A stretch of 64,000 nucleotides of DNA from Parasedimentitalea marina. GTDB lineage: Bacteria > Pseudomonadota > Alphaproteobacteria > Rhodobacterales > Rhodobacteraceae. The translations under genes were made by a program, and so were the position numbers. Each line of letters begins with the position of its first letter. Positions within the stretch are counted from its first letter, which is position 1. Positions 35,850 to 46,154 of the stretch are shown piece by piece. The DNA is taken from positions 62,001 through 126,000 of the forward strand of contig NZ_CP033222.1 in NCBI RefSeq assembly GCF_004006175.1, in the 5' to 3' direction. Below the pieces are notes generated by a model. The model was given only the letters and a program-made list of their open reading frames with translations. It was not told the DNA's origin and searched no databases.

Positions 35850-36263
35850 ATGGCCACAAAAATCCTACTGCCGATGGATCACACCGATGACCGTTCGTGG
35901 AAAAAGGCGCTTCCGATTGCATTGGAACAGGCCAGGTTCTACGGCGCCGAGCTTCATGCAGTGTCGGTCATCCCCGAAATTATCCAATTGCCCAATCTGC
36001 CAGCCAATTATGGCGCCGGCGCCAAGGACCACGTCGGCAAAGCGGTGCAGGCGATCCTGGATCACAACAGTGCATCCGATGTCCCTGTGCATATTGAAGA
36101 GGGCAGCGTCTACCGCGAAATCCTCAAACTCGCCCATAAGGACGGCTTCGACATGATCGTCATCGCCTCTGCCAAGGGGGACTTCCCGAACTACGAAATT
36201 GGTCCCAATCTGGCCCGCGTGGTGCGCAATGCCCATTGCACCGTTATGGTTGTCCGCGACTGA
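35850..36263 (+). CDS. Universal stress protein (UspA family)
   Basis: A 137-residue single Usp domain: KILLPMDHTDDRSWKKAL at the N-terminus and a C-terminal NLARVVRNAHCTVMVVR segment. The classical ATP-binding G-x2-G-x9-G-S motif is only partly recognisable (ASAKGDFPNYEIGPN). It lies between the symporter and gcvT; its role in glycine metabolism is unknown. Confidence 0.85.
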   Translation: MATKILLPMDHTDDRSWKKALPIALEQARFYGAELHAVSVIPEIIQLPNLPANYGAGAKDHVGKAVQAILDHNSASDVPVHIEEGSVYREILKLAHKDGFDMIVIASAKGDFPNYEIGPNLARVVRNAHCTVMVVRD

Positions 36264-36289
36264 TCGCCCCCACAGAAAGGCCTAAATTT

Positions 36290-37384
36290 ATGACCGATGC
36301 TGCGAAACGCACACCGTTGTATGATCTTCACGTCGAGCTTGGCGGTAAGATGGTTGATTTTGCTGGCTGGGAGATGCCGGTTCAGTACCCGATGGGCATC
36401 ATGGGCGAGCACAGCCATACGCGCGCCAAGGCGGGGTTGTTTGACGTCAGCCATATGGGTCAGGTGATCCTGCGCGGGGCGGATGCGGCCAGCAAACTGG
36501 AAACTCTGGTGCCCTCGGCGCTGACCACCCTGAAAGAGGGCAAGGCGCGCTATACGTTCTTCACCAATGACGACGGCGGCATCATGGATGACCTGATCGT
36601 CGCCAATGGCGATCACCTGTTTGTGGTGGTCAATGCCTCGATGCGCCACCAGGACATCCCGCATATGGCCAAGCATCTTGATGGGATCGAGGTCACCGAG
36701 ATCTTTGATCGCGCGCTCATCGCGGTCCAGGGTCCGGCGGCGGAAAATGTGGTGGGCGATCTGTGCCCCGCCGCACGTGAGATGAGCTTCATGCAGACCA
36801 TGGAGGCCGAGATCATGGGTGTTGACTGCCGCATCTCGCGGCTGGGTTACACCGGCGAAGACGGCTTTGAAATCTCCATCCCCGAAGCCAAGGCGATTGC
36901 GATCTGCCGCGCTTTTCTGGCCCATGAAGACTGCGAGCCGGTTGGCCTCGGGGCGCGCGACAGCCTGCGCCTGGAATCCGGATTGTGCCTCTATGGCAAT
37001 GACATCGACAATGACACCTCGCCGGTCGAGGCCTCGCTGACCTGGGCGATGCAGAAACGCCGCCGCGAGGAAGGCGGATTTCCCGGCGCGGCCCGCATTC
37101 AGCGCGAGCTGGCTGAGGGCACTGCCCGCAAACTGGTTGGCATCAAACCCACTGGGCGCGCCCCGGCCCGTGCCGGTGTCGAGGTCCAGGATCTGGACGG
37201 CACCGTGATCGGCACCATCACCTCGGGCGGATTTGGACCCTCGGTCGGCGCCCCGGTTGCGATGGGATATGTCGCCACCGACTTCAGCACCCCAGGCCAG
37301 AAAATCAACCTGATCATCCGCGGCAAGGCGCAACCGGCTGAGATTGCCGCGCTGCCTTTTGTCCCCCAAAACTACAAACGCTGA
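36290..37384 (+). CDS. gcvT: Glycine cleavage system T-protein (aminomethyltransferase)
   Basis: A 364-residue T-protein. It has TPLYDLHVELGGKMVDFAGW, LFDVSHMGQV, the folate-site segment SRLGYTGEDGFEIS, and a C-terminal OB-like domain. It takes the aminomethyl group from lipoyl-GcvH to give methylene-tetrahydrofolate and ammonia. ATG 36290 begins the conserved sequence; an upstream in-frame start would run into usp. Its frame is intact, unlike gcvH and gcvP beside it. Confidence 0.94.
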   Translation: MTDAAKRTPLYDLHVELGGKMVDFAGWEMPVQYPMGIMGEHSHTRAKAGLFDVSHMGQVILRGADAASKLETLVPSALTTLKEGKARYTFFTNDDGGIMDDLIVANGDHLFVVVNASMRHQDIPHMAKHLDGIEVTEIFDRALIAVQGPAAENVVGDLCPAAREMSFMQTMEAEIMGVDCRISRLGYTGEDGFEISIPEAKAIAICRAFLAHEDCEPVGLGARDSLRLESGLCLYGNDIDNDTSPVEASLTWAMQKRRREEGGFPGAARIQRELAEGTARKLVGIKPTGRAPARAGVEVQDLDGTVIGTITSGGFGPSVGAPVAMGYVATDFSTPGQKINLIIRGKAQPAEIAALPFVPQNYKR

Positions 37385-37402
37385 ACCCCAGGAGTTTCGA
37401 AC

Positions 37403-37767
37403 ATGACCACCTATTATTCCGAAGAGCACGAATGGGTCACCGTCGAAGGTGAGATCGCCACCATTGGCATCACCCAGCACGCCGCCGACCAGCTGGGCGA
37501 GATCGTGTTTGTCGAACAGAAAGAGCCCGGCGACGATTTTGAAAAAGGCGACGACATTGGCGTCATCAGATCCGTCAAAGCCGCCTCGAAATCTACGCGC
37601 CTGTGGACGGCGAAGTGCTCGAGGCCAATGGCGCCCTCGAGGACAATCCCGGCGCGCTGAATGACGCCCCCGAGGGCGATGCCTGGATCTACAAGATCAA
37701 GCTGACCAATACAGACCAGCTCAGTGATCTGATGGATCTGGACGGCTACAAGGCCTTCATCGGCTAA
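37403..37767 (+). CDS. gcvH: Glycine cleavage system H-protein, reading frame broken once
   Basis: The lipoyl carrier of glycine cleavage. YYSEEHEWVTVEGEIATIGIT and the lipoylated lysine in SVKAAS (near residue 59) are in the first frame. The remainder (IYAPVDGEVLEANGALEDNPG, ending DLDGYKAFIG) is one frame over. Restoring one G at 37588 rejoins them to about 122 residues, the usual length. It lies 18 bases after gcvT. Confidence 0.88.
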
Positions 37768-37797
37768 CCGCCCCCCCTGATGCGGATCCGCCACCGG

Positions 37798-37864
37798 GCG
37801 CAGGCCGCATCTTCATCTTTCCAAAAATACTCCCGCCGGAGGCTCCCCTCCTCCCGGCCTGCGC
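37798..37864 (+). repeat. Inverted repeat between gcvH and gcvP
   Basis: Arms GCGCAGGCCG (37798-37807) and CGGCCTGCGC (37855-37864) enclose AAAAATACTCCCGCCGGAGG, itself containing a small CTCC/GGAG palindrome. From memory, similar AAATACTCC...GGAG elements are abundant between genes of Rhodobacterales, so this looks like one of that dispersed family or a long mRNA hairpin. Confidence 0.5.
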
Positions 37865-37888
37865 TGATCTCTCCAAAGGAACACCCCC

Positions 37889-40735
37889 ATGGCCTTCAAG
37901 CTGACCGATTACGAAGCCTATGATTTTGCCAACCGCCGCCACATTGGCCCCAGCCCGCGTGAAATGGCTGATATGTTGCAGGTCATCGGCTTCAAAACCC
38001 TGGACGAGTTGATCGACGCGACGGTCCCGGCCTCGATCCGCCAGACCGAAGCCCTGGACTGGGGCCCGGCCATGACCGAGCGCGACGCCCTGTTCCACAT
38101 GAAAGAGGTCGCCAGCAAAAACAAGGTGCTGACCTCGCTGATCGGCCAGGGCTATTACGGCACCTCCACCCCGGCGCCGATCCTGCGCAACATCCTGGAA
38201 AACCCGGCCTGGTACACCGCCTATACGCCCTATCAGCCAGAAATCTCGCAGGGCAGGCTTGAGGCGCTGTTGAACTTCCAGACCATGGTCAGCGATCTGA
38301 CCGGCATGGACATCGCCAATGCCTCGCTGCTGGACGAGGCCACCGCCGCCGCCGAGGCCATGGCGATGACCAAACGCAGCAGCCGCTCCAAGGCCAATAA
38401 CGCCGCCTTCTTTGTTGATGAAAACTGCCACCCGCAGACCATCGCGGTGATCAAAACCCGTGCCGCGCCGCTGGGTGTCGAGGTGATCGTGGCCAACCCG
38501 GATGATCTGGAACCCGAAACCGTCTTTGGCGCCATCTTCCAGTATCCCGGCACCTATGGCCATGTGCGCGACTTCACCGCTGAAATCACCGCGCTGCACG
38601 CCAACAAAGGTCTGGCCATTGTCGCCGCCGACATTCTGTCGCTGGCGCTGCTGAAATCCCCGGTGAAATGGGCGCCGATATTGCCATCGGATCGACCCAG
38701 CGTTTTGGCGTGCCGATGGGCTATGGCGGTCCCCACGCCGCCTATATGGCCACCACGGATAAGCTCAAGCGCGCCATGCCGGGCCGCATCATTGGTGTCT
38801 CGGTCGACAGCCACGGCAACAAGGCCTACCGGCTGGCGCTGCAAACCCGCGAACAGCATATTCGCCGTGAAAAGGCCAATTCCAACGTCTGCACCGCCCA
38901 GGCGCTGCTGGCGGTGATGGCCTCGATGTATGCGGTCTATCACGGTCCCGACGGCATCAAGGCGATCGCCCAGTCGGTGCACCGCAAGACCTCACGTCTG
39001 GCCGGCCTCGAAGAGCACGGCTACACCGTCGAGCCCGAGGTGTTCTTTGACACCATCACGGTTGACGTGGGTCCGCTGCAGAAAACCGTGATGGAGGCGG
39101 CGGTGGCCCGCGGCATCAACCTGCGCAAGGTCGGGGCCACGGCCGTGGGCGTCTCCCTTGACGAACAGACCCGCCCGGAAACCATCGAGGCGGTCTGGGG
39201 CGCCTTTGGCATCGACAAACAGGACGACAGTCAGGCCAACCGCGACTATCGCCTGCCCGAGCACGCCCTGCGCGACAGTGCCTATCTGACCCACCCGATT
39301 TTCCACAAAAACCGGGCCGAGGCCGAAATCACCCGCTACATGCGCCGTCTTGCGGATCGCGATCTGGCGCTGGACCGCTCGATGATCCCGCTGGGGTCCT
39401 GCACCATGAAGCTGAACGCCACCGTCGAGATGATCCCGGTCACCTGGCCCGAGTTCAGCAACCTGCACCCCTTTGTGCCGCAGGATCAGGCGCAGGGTTA
39501 CACCCAGATGATCGACGATCTGAACGATAAACTGTGTCAGATCACCGGCTATGACGCGATCAGCCAGCAGCCCAACTCGGGCGCGCAGGGTGAATATCTT
39601 ACCTTTGACCATCCGCAACTATCACGCGGCCCGGGGTCAGGCGGGGCGCAATGTCTGCCTGATCCCCACCTCGGCGCATGGCACCAACCCGGCCACCGCG
39701 CAGATGGTGGGCTACAAGGTGGTGCCCATCAAGGCGGATGCGCACGGCAATATCGACATCGCCGATTTCCGCGCCAAGGCTGAATTGCACTCGGACAGGC
39801 TGGCCGCCTGCATGATCACCTATCCCTCGACCCACGGCGTGTTTGAGGAAACCGTGCAGGAGGTCTGCCAGATCACCCATGATCACGGCGGTCAGGTCTA
39901 TATCGATGGCGCCAATATGAACGCCATGGTCGGTCTGGCCCAGCCCGGTAAGATCGGCGGCGATGTCAGCCACCTGAACCTGCATAAAACCTTCTGCATT
40001 CCCCACGGCGGCGGCGGCCCCGGCATGGGCCCGATCGGGGTGAAATCCCACCTGACCGCGCACCTGCCCGGCCACCCTGAATACGGCTCGGCGGTGGGTC
40101 CGGTCTCGGCGGCGCCCTTTGGCTCGCCCTCGATCCTGCCGGTCAGCTGGGCCTATATCCTGCTGATGGGCGGCGCCGGTCTGACCCAGGCCACCAAGGT
40201 CGCCATCCTGAACGCCAACTATATCGCCGCCCGCCTGAAAGACGCCTACGGTGTCCTCTACACCTCCAAAACCGGCCGCGTCGCCCATGAGTGCATTCTC
40301 GACACCCGCCCCTGGCCGATGCGGGCAATGTCACCGTGGATGACATCGCCAAACGTCTGGTCGACAGCGGTTTCCACGCCCCGACCATGTCCTGGCCGGT
40401 GGTAAGCACCCTGATGGTGGAACCCACCGAGTCCGAGCCCAAGGACGAGCTGGACCGGTTCTGCGACGCCATGCTGTCGATCCGCGCCGAGGCCCAGGAT
40501 GTCATCGACGGCAAGATCGACGCCGACAACAACCCGCTGAAAAACGCACCCCACACGGTGCGCGATCTGGTCGGCGACTGGGACCGCCCCTACAGCCGCG
40601 AGACCGCCTGTTTCCCGCCCGGATCATTGGGCGTCGACAAATACTGGTCCCCGTCAACCGCGTCGACAACGCCTACGGTGACCGAAACCTCATCTGCACA
40701 TGCCCCCAATGACTGACTACCAAGACGAAACTTAA
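37889..40735 (+). CDS. gcvP: Glycine dehydrogenase (decarboxylating), P-protein, reading frame broken
   Basis: The PLP enzyme that decarboxylates glycine onto lipoyl-GcvH. It begins [20 protein letters not shown]. Pieces in successive frames cover the whole protein, including [31 protein letters not shown], and the PLP-lysine region [18 protein letters not shown]. Losses are at GG 38662-38663, about 39597-39605 (net two bases), CCCC 40309-40312, single G 40653 and CCCCC 40703-40707. With these restored it ends ...TDYQDET at TAA 40733-40735, about 950 residues. It is probably functional in the organism. Confidence 0.88.
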
Positions 40736-40746
40736 AACAACAAACA

Positions 40747-40768
40747 GCCCCGTCAAATAAGACGGGGC
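40747..40768 (+). terminator. Terminator-like stem-loop after gcvP
   Basis: GCCCCGTC - AAATAA - GACGGGGC, 11 bases after the restored gcvP stop. The stem is strong but lacks a T-tract. Confidence 0.6.
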
Positions 40769-40808
40769 CAACCAAACAGGCAACTTGAACGCGTGATAGG
40801 AGACAGCC

Positions 40809-41775
40809 ATGAACAGTCAGATCGCTGCCCCCATTTGCACCGGTGATGCGTCGGTGGCGGGGCCCATCCATCACATTGAAATCATCCTGCCCGAAGACGC
40901 CGCCGCCTCGGGGCGCAGATGTTTCGCGATCTATTTCACGCTGCCAATGACCTGATCACCTCGTCCCGCTACCAAACCTCTGTCCGCTGTCTGTCCACAC
41001 CCCCGACCAGAAATCTCGGCGGTCAGACCCGGCATACGGTGATATTTTTGGGCAATATTCACAGCCGTTGGCAGGTGAGCGGCCCCGACCGCAGCCGCTT
41101 GCAACAGACATTGCGCCATGCCTCGCGCACGGTGCTGATCGGCGGAGCGGTGTTTTACTGTCCGCCACCGGGCAAAATCACCTTCATCCGCTGGCCATCC
41201 ACTCCAATTTTTCTGCCGCTGCTGACGAGGAAGATTTGCGAAGTGCGCCACAAGGCCAGCATGTCGCCTCTTCAGGCGGGGTCGGGAGTGCAACCAGCCC
41301 CTTTGCTGCCCTTCATCTGCTGTTGCAGATCATCGAGGACGACCACGGCTCATTCATTGCTGATGCAGTGTCCGAATACGTTGGCCTTGCAGACCCTTCG
41401 ATGAACCTGAAAAGCAAGGTGGCCCTGCACCTGCTTCAGCGCGCCCACGGTGATCGGCTTATCAGTCGCATACTCGATCTCATGCTGGACAACATCGAAG
41501 AGCCCAGACTGATCCGAGACCTGGCCCAGCGGACCAATGTCTCCACCCGCAAGCTGGAGCGGCGGTTTCAGGAAAAGGCCAGAACAACGCCGCTGGCTGT
41601 TTACCGCAGGCTTAGGATTGAACGGGCCCATCAACTGATCGTCCATTCCAGCTTGCCACTTTCCGAAATCGTGGTGGCCACAGGGTTCACCTCGCTTAGT
41701 AATTTTTCGTATTGGTGCAAGAGAGAGCTTGGGTCCAGTCCCAAGGTGCTGCGGCAACGCGCCTTTGCCAGCTGA
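40809..41775 (+). CDS. GlxA-family AraC-type transcriptional regulator, reading frame broken
   Basis: ATG 40809 follows AGGAGA. The frame shifts at GGGG 40910-40913 (one G restored gives GAQMFRDLFHAANDL) and again before about 41150. The well-preserved C-terminal part has HVASSGGVGSATSPFAALHLLL, typical of the DJ-1/PfpI-like domain of GlxA regulators. It then has an AraC helix-turn-helix pair (RDLAQRTNVSTRKLERRFQ and LSEIVVATGFTSLSNFSYWCKRELG). Relatives such as GbdR control glycine betaine and dimethylglycine genes, so it may control the adjacent gcv block. Confidence 0.75.
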
Positions 41776-41809
41776 AACCCCGACAACGGGACGCAGCGCT
41801 GGCCAGCAC

Positions 41810-42535
41810 TTATTGAAACCCGGAATAGCGCCTGCGCAAGACAACGTCATGCATCATTGTCGCCAAAGTGGTCAGATCAAACACCGGGCGCTTCAGCGCC
41901 GCCTGAAGGTCATGGGCATAGGGTGGTAAATCCGTGCATTCCAGAACGATCGCTCCAATATCGGGGGCACGGTCAATCAGCCGGAGCCCAGCAGCAAGAA
42001 CTTCGCTTTTTACCTTCGCCAAATCCATACCGTCCCGCTCGTTTCGTAAAATGACCGATGCAAATTCTTCGGTGTCTTCAAGACCCTGCACTACAATTGG
42101 AATGCCTTGGGCTCCAACGCCCTCGATGTGGTTGTCGGTCAAAAGCGCGGCAGAGGCGGTGACCACACCCACCGGCGCCCGGGTCATCTGATAGGCCAGT
42201 GGCACCTGCAATAGCGAGGACACAAAGACCGGAACCGAGACCGCCTCGGCAATTTCTTTCTGAAATAATGCCAGGAAACCACAGGAACCGGTAATCGCCC
42301 GCACGCCCTGGGATTCCAGCCGGCGCGCCGCGTCCAAAATCGGCACAAGCATGTCAGACGACGGATTGTTTAACAGTTTAGGAACCGTGATCCCATGCAG
42401 GATTTCATAGGTTGTCGTGAAGGGCAGGCTCGACGGGTTCTTGATATGACCCGGCGGCTTGGGGAAATAGCTTTCCAGCGACAGAACCCCTATGGAAATG
42501 CCGCAAATGTTTTGTCCACCGGGGTCAAAAGTCAC
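41810..42535 (-). CDS. Aspartate/glutamate-racemase-family protein
   Basis: A 241-residue protein of the Asp/Glu/hydantoin racemase superfamily. Two potential catalytic cysteines occur in ITGSCGFLALF and VLECTDLPPYA, the arrangement used for two-base racemisation. Last gene of the TRAP-DadA operon. It may racemise the imported amino acid for the DadA-like enzyme. Other superfamily activities (hydantoin racemase, arylmalonate decarboxylase) cannot be excluded. Confidence 0.78.
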   Translation of the reverse strand: MTFDPGGQNICGISIGVLSLESYFPKPPGHIKNPSSLPFTTTYEILHGITVPKLLNNPSSDMLVPILDAARRLESQGVRAITGSCGFLALFQKEIAEAVSVPVFVSSLLQVPLAYQMTRAPVGVVTASAALLTDNHIEGVGAQGIPIVVQGLEDTEEFASVILRNERDGMDLAKVKSEVLAAGLRLIDRAPDIGAIVLECTDLPPYAHDLQAALKRPVFDLTTLATMMHDVVLRRRYSGFQ

Positions 42536-42547
42536 GAGAATGCTCCT

Positions 42548-43804
42548 TTAGAAACGGGTCGCCCGAAAGGGTGACAGATCGGTATTGGCGGGCGTTTCAA
42601 CCACCAGATCGGCTACGATGCGTCCGGTTTTAGGCGCCATCATCAGCCCATAATGGCTGTGTCCAAAGGCGGCGATAAGCCCAGGGAATCCTTCGATTTC
42701 ACCAATACATGGCAGACTGTCTGGCAGACTTGGCCGCTGACCCGACCAGGTGTGAATGTCGCTTTCGTTCAGGTCCGGCAGCATGGACCGGGTCAGCTTT
42801 ATTAGCCCATCCAGCCGTTTTTGATTGGGGGGCGCATCAAGGCCTGCAAACTCGGCGGTGCCGGCAACCCGCAACCCGTCATTCATCGATGAGGCGACAA
42901 ATTTCATGTCCATGTCCATCACTGAATGGTTCAGGGTAACGCCCGGATCCTGAAACGACACGTGATAGCCACGCTCGGCTTGCATCGGAATGCGAATACC
43001 CAGCGGTTCCAGCAATGTTGTCGACCAGACGCCCATCGACAGGACCAGTTTAGGAGACCAGCAGGCCCCCTCGGCCGTGTCATAGCTCCATCCACCATTT
43101 TCGGGCCGAATAGCGGTGACCGTTTGGTGGTGAACCTCGCCCCCCAAGCTGCGGAACTTATCAGCCAAAACGGTTCCAATCTCGCCCGGGGCCAGGGCCC
43201 GCGCCTGATCATGAATAAGCACAGCCGCTTGAAAGTCGGGGCTCAGTCCCGGTTCCAGATCCTGCAGGTCCGCCGCCCCGATCCGTTCTAACCGCGCACC
43301 TTTTTCCTTTCGCATGACATAGCCGATATCGGACAGATTAGCCGCTTCTGCGTTGCGAAAGGCATGCACATACAGGCTATCTCGTATCAGATCCTCGCGC
43401 CCTGTTCCGGCCAGATGCTGGCGAAAAAGGGTCACACAGTCCCTGTTCAACAGTTCCATCGCATCGGAAATCGCTGGAATGCGTGACCTGCGCCCCTCGC
43501 GCATAAACCGCATGCCCCAATAGGCCAGCCGCGGCAGATAACTCGGTTTGACCGCCACCGGCCCCATGGGATCCAGCAGCATGCCCGGTATCTGTTTCCA
43601 CAGCCCCGGCATGGATTGCGGCACCACAGACCAAGGCGAGATGATCCCGGCGTTGCCGAAAGAGGTCGCCTGCCCCGGAGCATCGCGGTCCACCAGCCGG
43701 ACGCGCAGCCCCTTTTCGATCAGCGACAGGGCAGTACAAATACCAATGATCCCTGCACCCAGAACTGTGACGTCCGGGGCCTGATCCTTTGACCCTTGGG
43801 TCAT
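42548..43804 (-). CDS. DadA-like FAD-dependent D-amino-acid dehydrogenase/oxidase
   Basis: A 418-residue DAO-family flavoprotein. FAD motif VTVLGAGIIGICTALSLIEKG, then LVDRDAPGQATSFGNAGIISPW, and a C-terminal CIGEIEGFPGLIAAFGHSHYGLMMAP segment are visible. DadA-type enzymes deaminate D-amino acids and pass electrons to the respiratory chain. Its ATG overlaps the TRAP permease stop by four bases, so import and oxidation are tightly coupled. Confidence 0.86.
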   Translation of the reverse strand: MTQGSKDQAPDVTVLGAGIIGICTALSLIEKGLRVRLVDRDAPGQATSFGNAGIISPWSVVPQSMPGLWKQIPGMLLDPMGPVAVKPSYLPRLAYWGMRFMREGRRSRIPAISDAMELLNRDCVTLFRQHLAGTGREDLIRDSLYVHAFRNAEAANLSDIGYVMRKEKGARLERIGAADLQDLEPGLSPDFQAAVLIHDQARALAPGEIGTVLADKFRSLGGEVHHQTVTAIRPENGGWSYDTAEGACWSPKLVLSMGVWSTTLLEPLGIRIPMQAERGYHVSFQDPGVTLNHSVMDMDMKFVASSMNDGLRVAGTAEFAGLDAPPNQKRLDGLIKLTRSMLPDLNESDIHTWSGQRPSLPDSLPCIGEIEGFPGLIAAFGHSHYGLMMAPKTGRIVADLVVETPANTDLSPFRATRF

Positions 43805-46020
43805 GCGGCGGCCCTTTCCGAACGCAGGCTGGCCAACTGCTGTACGATAACCGGCGCGATAACAGCCAGTGCCGTAAGATCCGAAGCCCCACTGGGAGCC
43901 ACCAATAAGATCCCACCGATCGCCATTAGCAGCCGCCAGACACTATTCAACGGGGCCATGAAATAGGCGGACACTGCGGTGGCAATGGCAAAAACACCCA
44001 ACGCGCAAGTTATGCTGACCTGCAGGAAACTGAGCAAAGTGAAATACTCAGGCAGCACAATCAGCATTGTCGGCGCATAGACAAACACCATTGGCACCAT
44101 CAGTTTACCCAGTCCCAGGGTAAAGGCGCTCATGCCAGTTCGGAACGGGTTGGCGCCGGCGATACCGGCAGCGGCATAGGCGGACGCGCAAACCGGCGGT
44201 GTAATCTCGGAAATCACGCCGTAATACAGAACGAACATATGGGTGGCGAGCGGCGGCACTCCCAGTTGGTTCAGGGCCGGTGTGGCGACAGCCACCAGCA
44301 TGATATATAGCGCCGTGGTCGGCAGCCCGGCCCCCATCAGGATACAGGCCATAGCGATCAGGACCAGGGACAGGAATTGCTGGATAGAACTGTGGCTAAA
44401 GGTTTCAAGCCCGGTCCAGTCCAGCAGCGGGGCCAGTGTCGCCGCCATATCTGCCGCACCACCAGTCACCATAAAGCCAAGGCGGAAGCCAACTCCGGTT
44501 GTGTTGATAACGCCGACAACAATGCCCACCGCAGCCGAGGCCGCCCCCACTGCCAGCGCATATTGAACACCGACATGGAAGCTATCAAACAGGTCCCGGA
44601 AGCTTTGTCTTTTGTTGCGATGCAGGCTGCCCAGGATGGTCAGCGCCGCCAGCATTCCGGCCATCTCTGGCGAATACCCCTCGCCAGAATAGGGCGAGGC
44701 CTTCCAGAAGATGAACCCCAGCAAGGCGAGCGGTATAGGCAAGGTCAGCGGGCGGTCCATGCCGCAGAATCCCACCACAATACAAAGGTTAAGCCCGATA
44801 AAGGCGGCCATATTGGGGGAGTAGCCAGAGAACAACACCAGCAGCAGCGCGATCAGTGGAATGATCGTATACCAGCCGTCTTTCCACACGGCCACCATAT
44901 TGGGCAGCTGATCTCGTGTATAGGTGGGCAATCTCAACCGTTTAGCGGTGAAATGCACAATCGACATCACGCCGATATAGTGCATCAGCGCCGGGACAAT
45001 GGCCGCGATCACGATGGTGGTATAGGGCACCTCAAGATACTCAGCCATCAGGAAGGACGCAGCGCCCATAATCGGCGGCGTGATCTGCCCTCCAGCCGAG
45101 GCCGCGGCCTCAACCCCGCCGGCAAAATGGCCGGGATACCCCATCTTCTTCATGTTGGGGATGGTCAGCGATCCGGTAGACACCGTATTGGCAATCGAGC
45201 TGCCCGAGATGGTGCCAAAGAAGGCAGACGATATCACCGAGACTTTGGCTGGACCGCCGGTATAGCGCCCGGCCAGGATCATCGCGTTATCAACAAAAAA
45301 CTGTCCCAAACCCATGCGTTGCGCCACCACGCCGAACAGCACAAAGTGAAACACCACTGTTGAAACCACCCACAGGGTCACCCCAAAGATACCCTCGGAC
45401 GGGAAATACATGTTGTTGACGAATTGCTGCCAGTTGACGCCCGGATGCTTCAGGATCTGCGCCGGCATATAGGGGCCAAACAAGGCGTAGACCATAAAGA
45501 CCAGAATAATCAGTGGCAGCACAAATCCGATTGTGCGGCGGGCAATCTCTAATACGGTCAGCACCAGAATGGAGCCAAAGAACACATCCGGCCCCGACGG
45601 GTTGCCCTGACGCAGCGCCTGCTCGTCGATGTCAAATCCAAAGCCGGAAAACCCGCGCCAGCTGAGCCACAGGAAAAGCGCCGCAGAAATGCCCAAAGCT
45701 GCAAGCGCCCAGTCATATAGCGGCACATTGCCCGGAGCCAGCGCACGCGCACCCGACCATTCCAGCGCACGGGCTGATTTGATCAATGGGAAACCAACAA
45801 AGATGAACAGGAACAACCCCGACAAGTGGATGCCCATATGAACATGGTCAACCGGCGTACCAAACCCCGCAGTCCACAGATGATAAAGCGCAAAGCAAAT
45901 GCTGGCCCAGTAGATCACTCTGGTCAGCACAGGGCCATTGTCACGGGTGTTCAGCGCTGAATCATACTTCTTTTCCAGCTCTTCCAGCGTTTTATTGTCG
46001 AGATGCGAATTGACGGGCAT
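43801..46020 (-). CDS. TRAP transporter fused permease (TAXI type, DctQM fusion)
   Basis: A 739-residue membrane protein combining small and large TRAP permease domains, as is usual for TAXI systems. Visible segments include SVISSAFFGTISGSSIANTVSTGSLTIP and GGQITPPIMGAASFLMAEYL from the DctM-like part. It uses an ion gradient rather than ATP. It works with the TAXI binding protein encoded upstream. Confidence 0.92.
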   Translation of the reverse strand: MPVNSHLDNKTLEELEKKYDSALNTRDNGPVLTRVIYWASICFALYHLWTAGFGTPVDHVHMGIHLSGLFLFIFVGFPLIKSARALEWSGARALAPGNVPLYDWALAALGISAALFLWLSWRGFSGFGFDIDEQALRQGNPSGPDVFFGSILVLTVLEIARRTIGFVLPLIILVFMVYALFGPYMPAQILKHPGVNWQQFVNNMYFPSEGIFGVTLWVVSTVVFHFVLFGVVAQRMGLGQFFVDNAMILAGRYTGGPAKVSVISSAFFGTISGSSIANTVSTGSLTIPNMKKMGYPGHFAGGVEAAASAGGQITPPIMGAASFLMAEYLEVPYTTIVIAAIVPALMHYIGVMSIVHFTAKRLRLPTYTRDQLPNMVAVWKDGWYTIIPLIALLLVLFSGYSPNMAAFIGLNLCIVVGFCGMDRPLTLPIPLALLGFIFWKASPYSGEGYSPEMAGMLAALTILGSLHRNKRQSFRDLFDSFHVGVQYALAVGAASAAVGIVVGVINTTGVGFRLGFMVTGGAADMAATLAPLLDWTGLETFSHSSIQQFLSLVLIAMACILMGAGLPTTALYIMLVAVATPALNQLGVPPLATHMFVLYYGVISEITPPVCASAYAAAGIAGANPFRTGMSAFTLGLGKLMVPMVFVYAPTMLIVLPEYFTLLSFLQVSITCALGVFAIATAVSAYFMAPLNSVWRLLMAIGGILLVAPSGASDLTALAVIAPVIVQQLASLRSERAAA

Positions 46021-46107
46021 AGGAGGTTCCCAAAAAATTGGATGCAGTCGCCCTGTGCAGGCGCGGCCGCAATAGCCACTGCCCTGCCACTAACAGGCAA
46101 ACAAAAG

Positions 46108-46138
46108 GCGGCAGCGAAAAGAACATTTTCGCTGCCGC
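46108..46138 (-). terminator. Perfect 13-bp stem-loop between TAXI binding protein and permease genes
   Basis: GCGGCAGCGAAAA - GAACA - TTTTCGCTGCCGC. On the minus strand it is followed by CTTTTGTTTG. It is a partial terminator or mRNA-stabilising element, expected to favour expression of the binding protein. Confidence 0.72.
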
Positions 46139-46154
46139 AGTCAGGAGAGTTTGG

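Noticed and set aside
31605..36289. Glycine riboswitch upstream of lpd, the symporter or gcvT
   Set aside because: I looked for the conserved aptamer segments and saw none; the gaps before the symporter and gcvT genes are too short for a tandem aptamer.
36191..37480. A 429-codon open frame on the minus strand opposite gcvT
   Set aside because: It lies wholly opposite an intact, well-conserved gcvT and has a His/Gly/Arg-rich composition with no recognisable domain. Long antisense frames are common in high-GC genomes.
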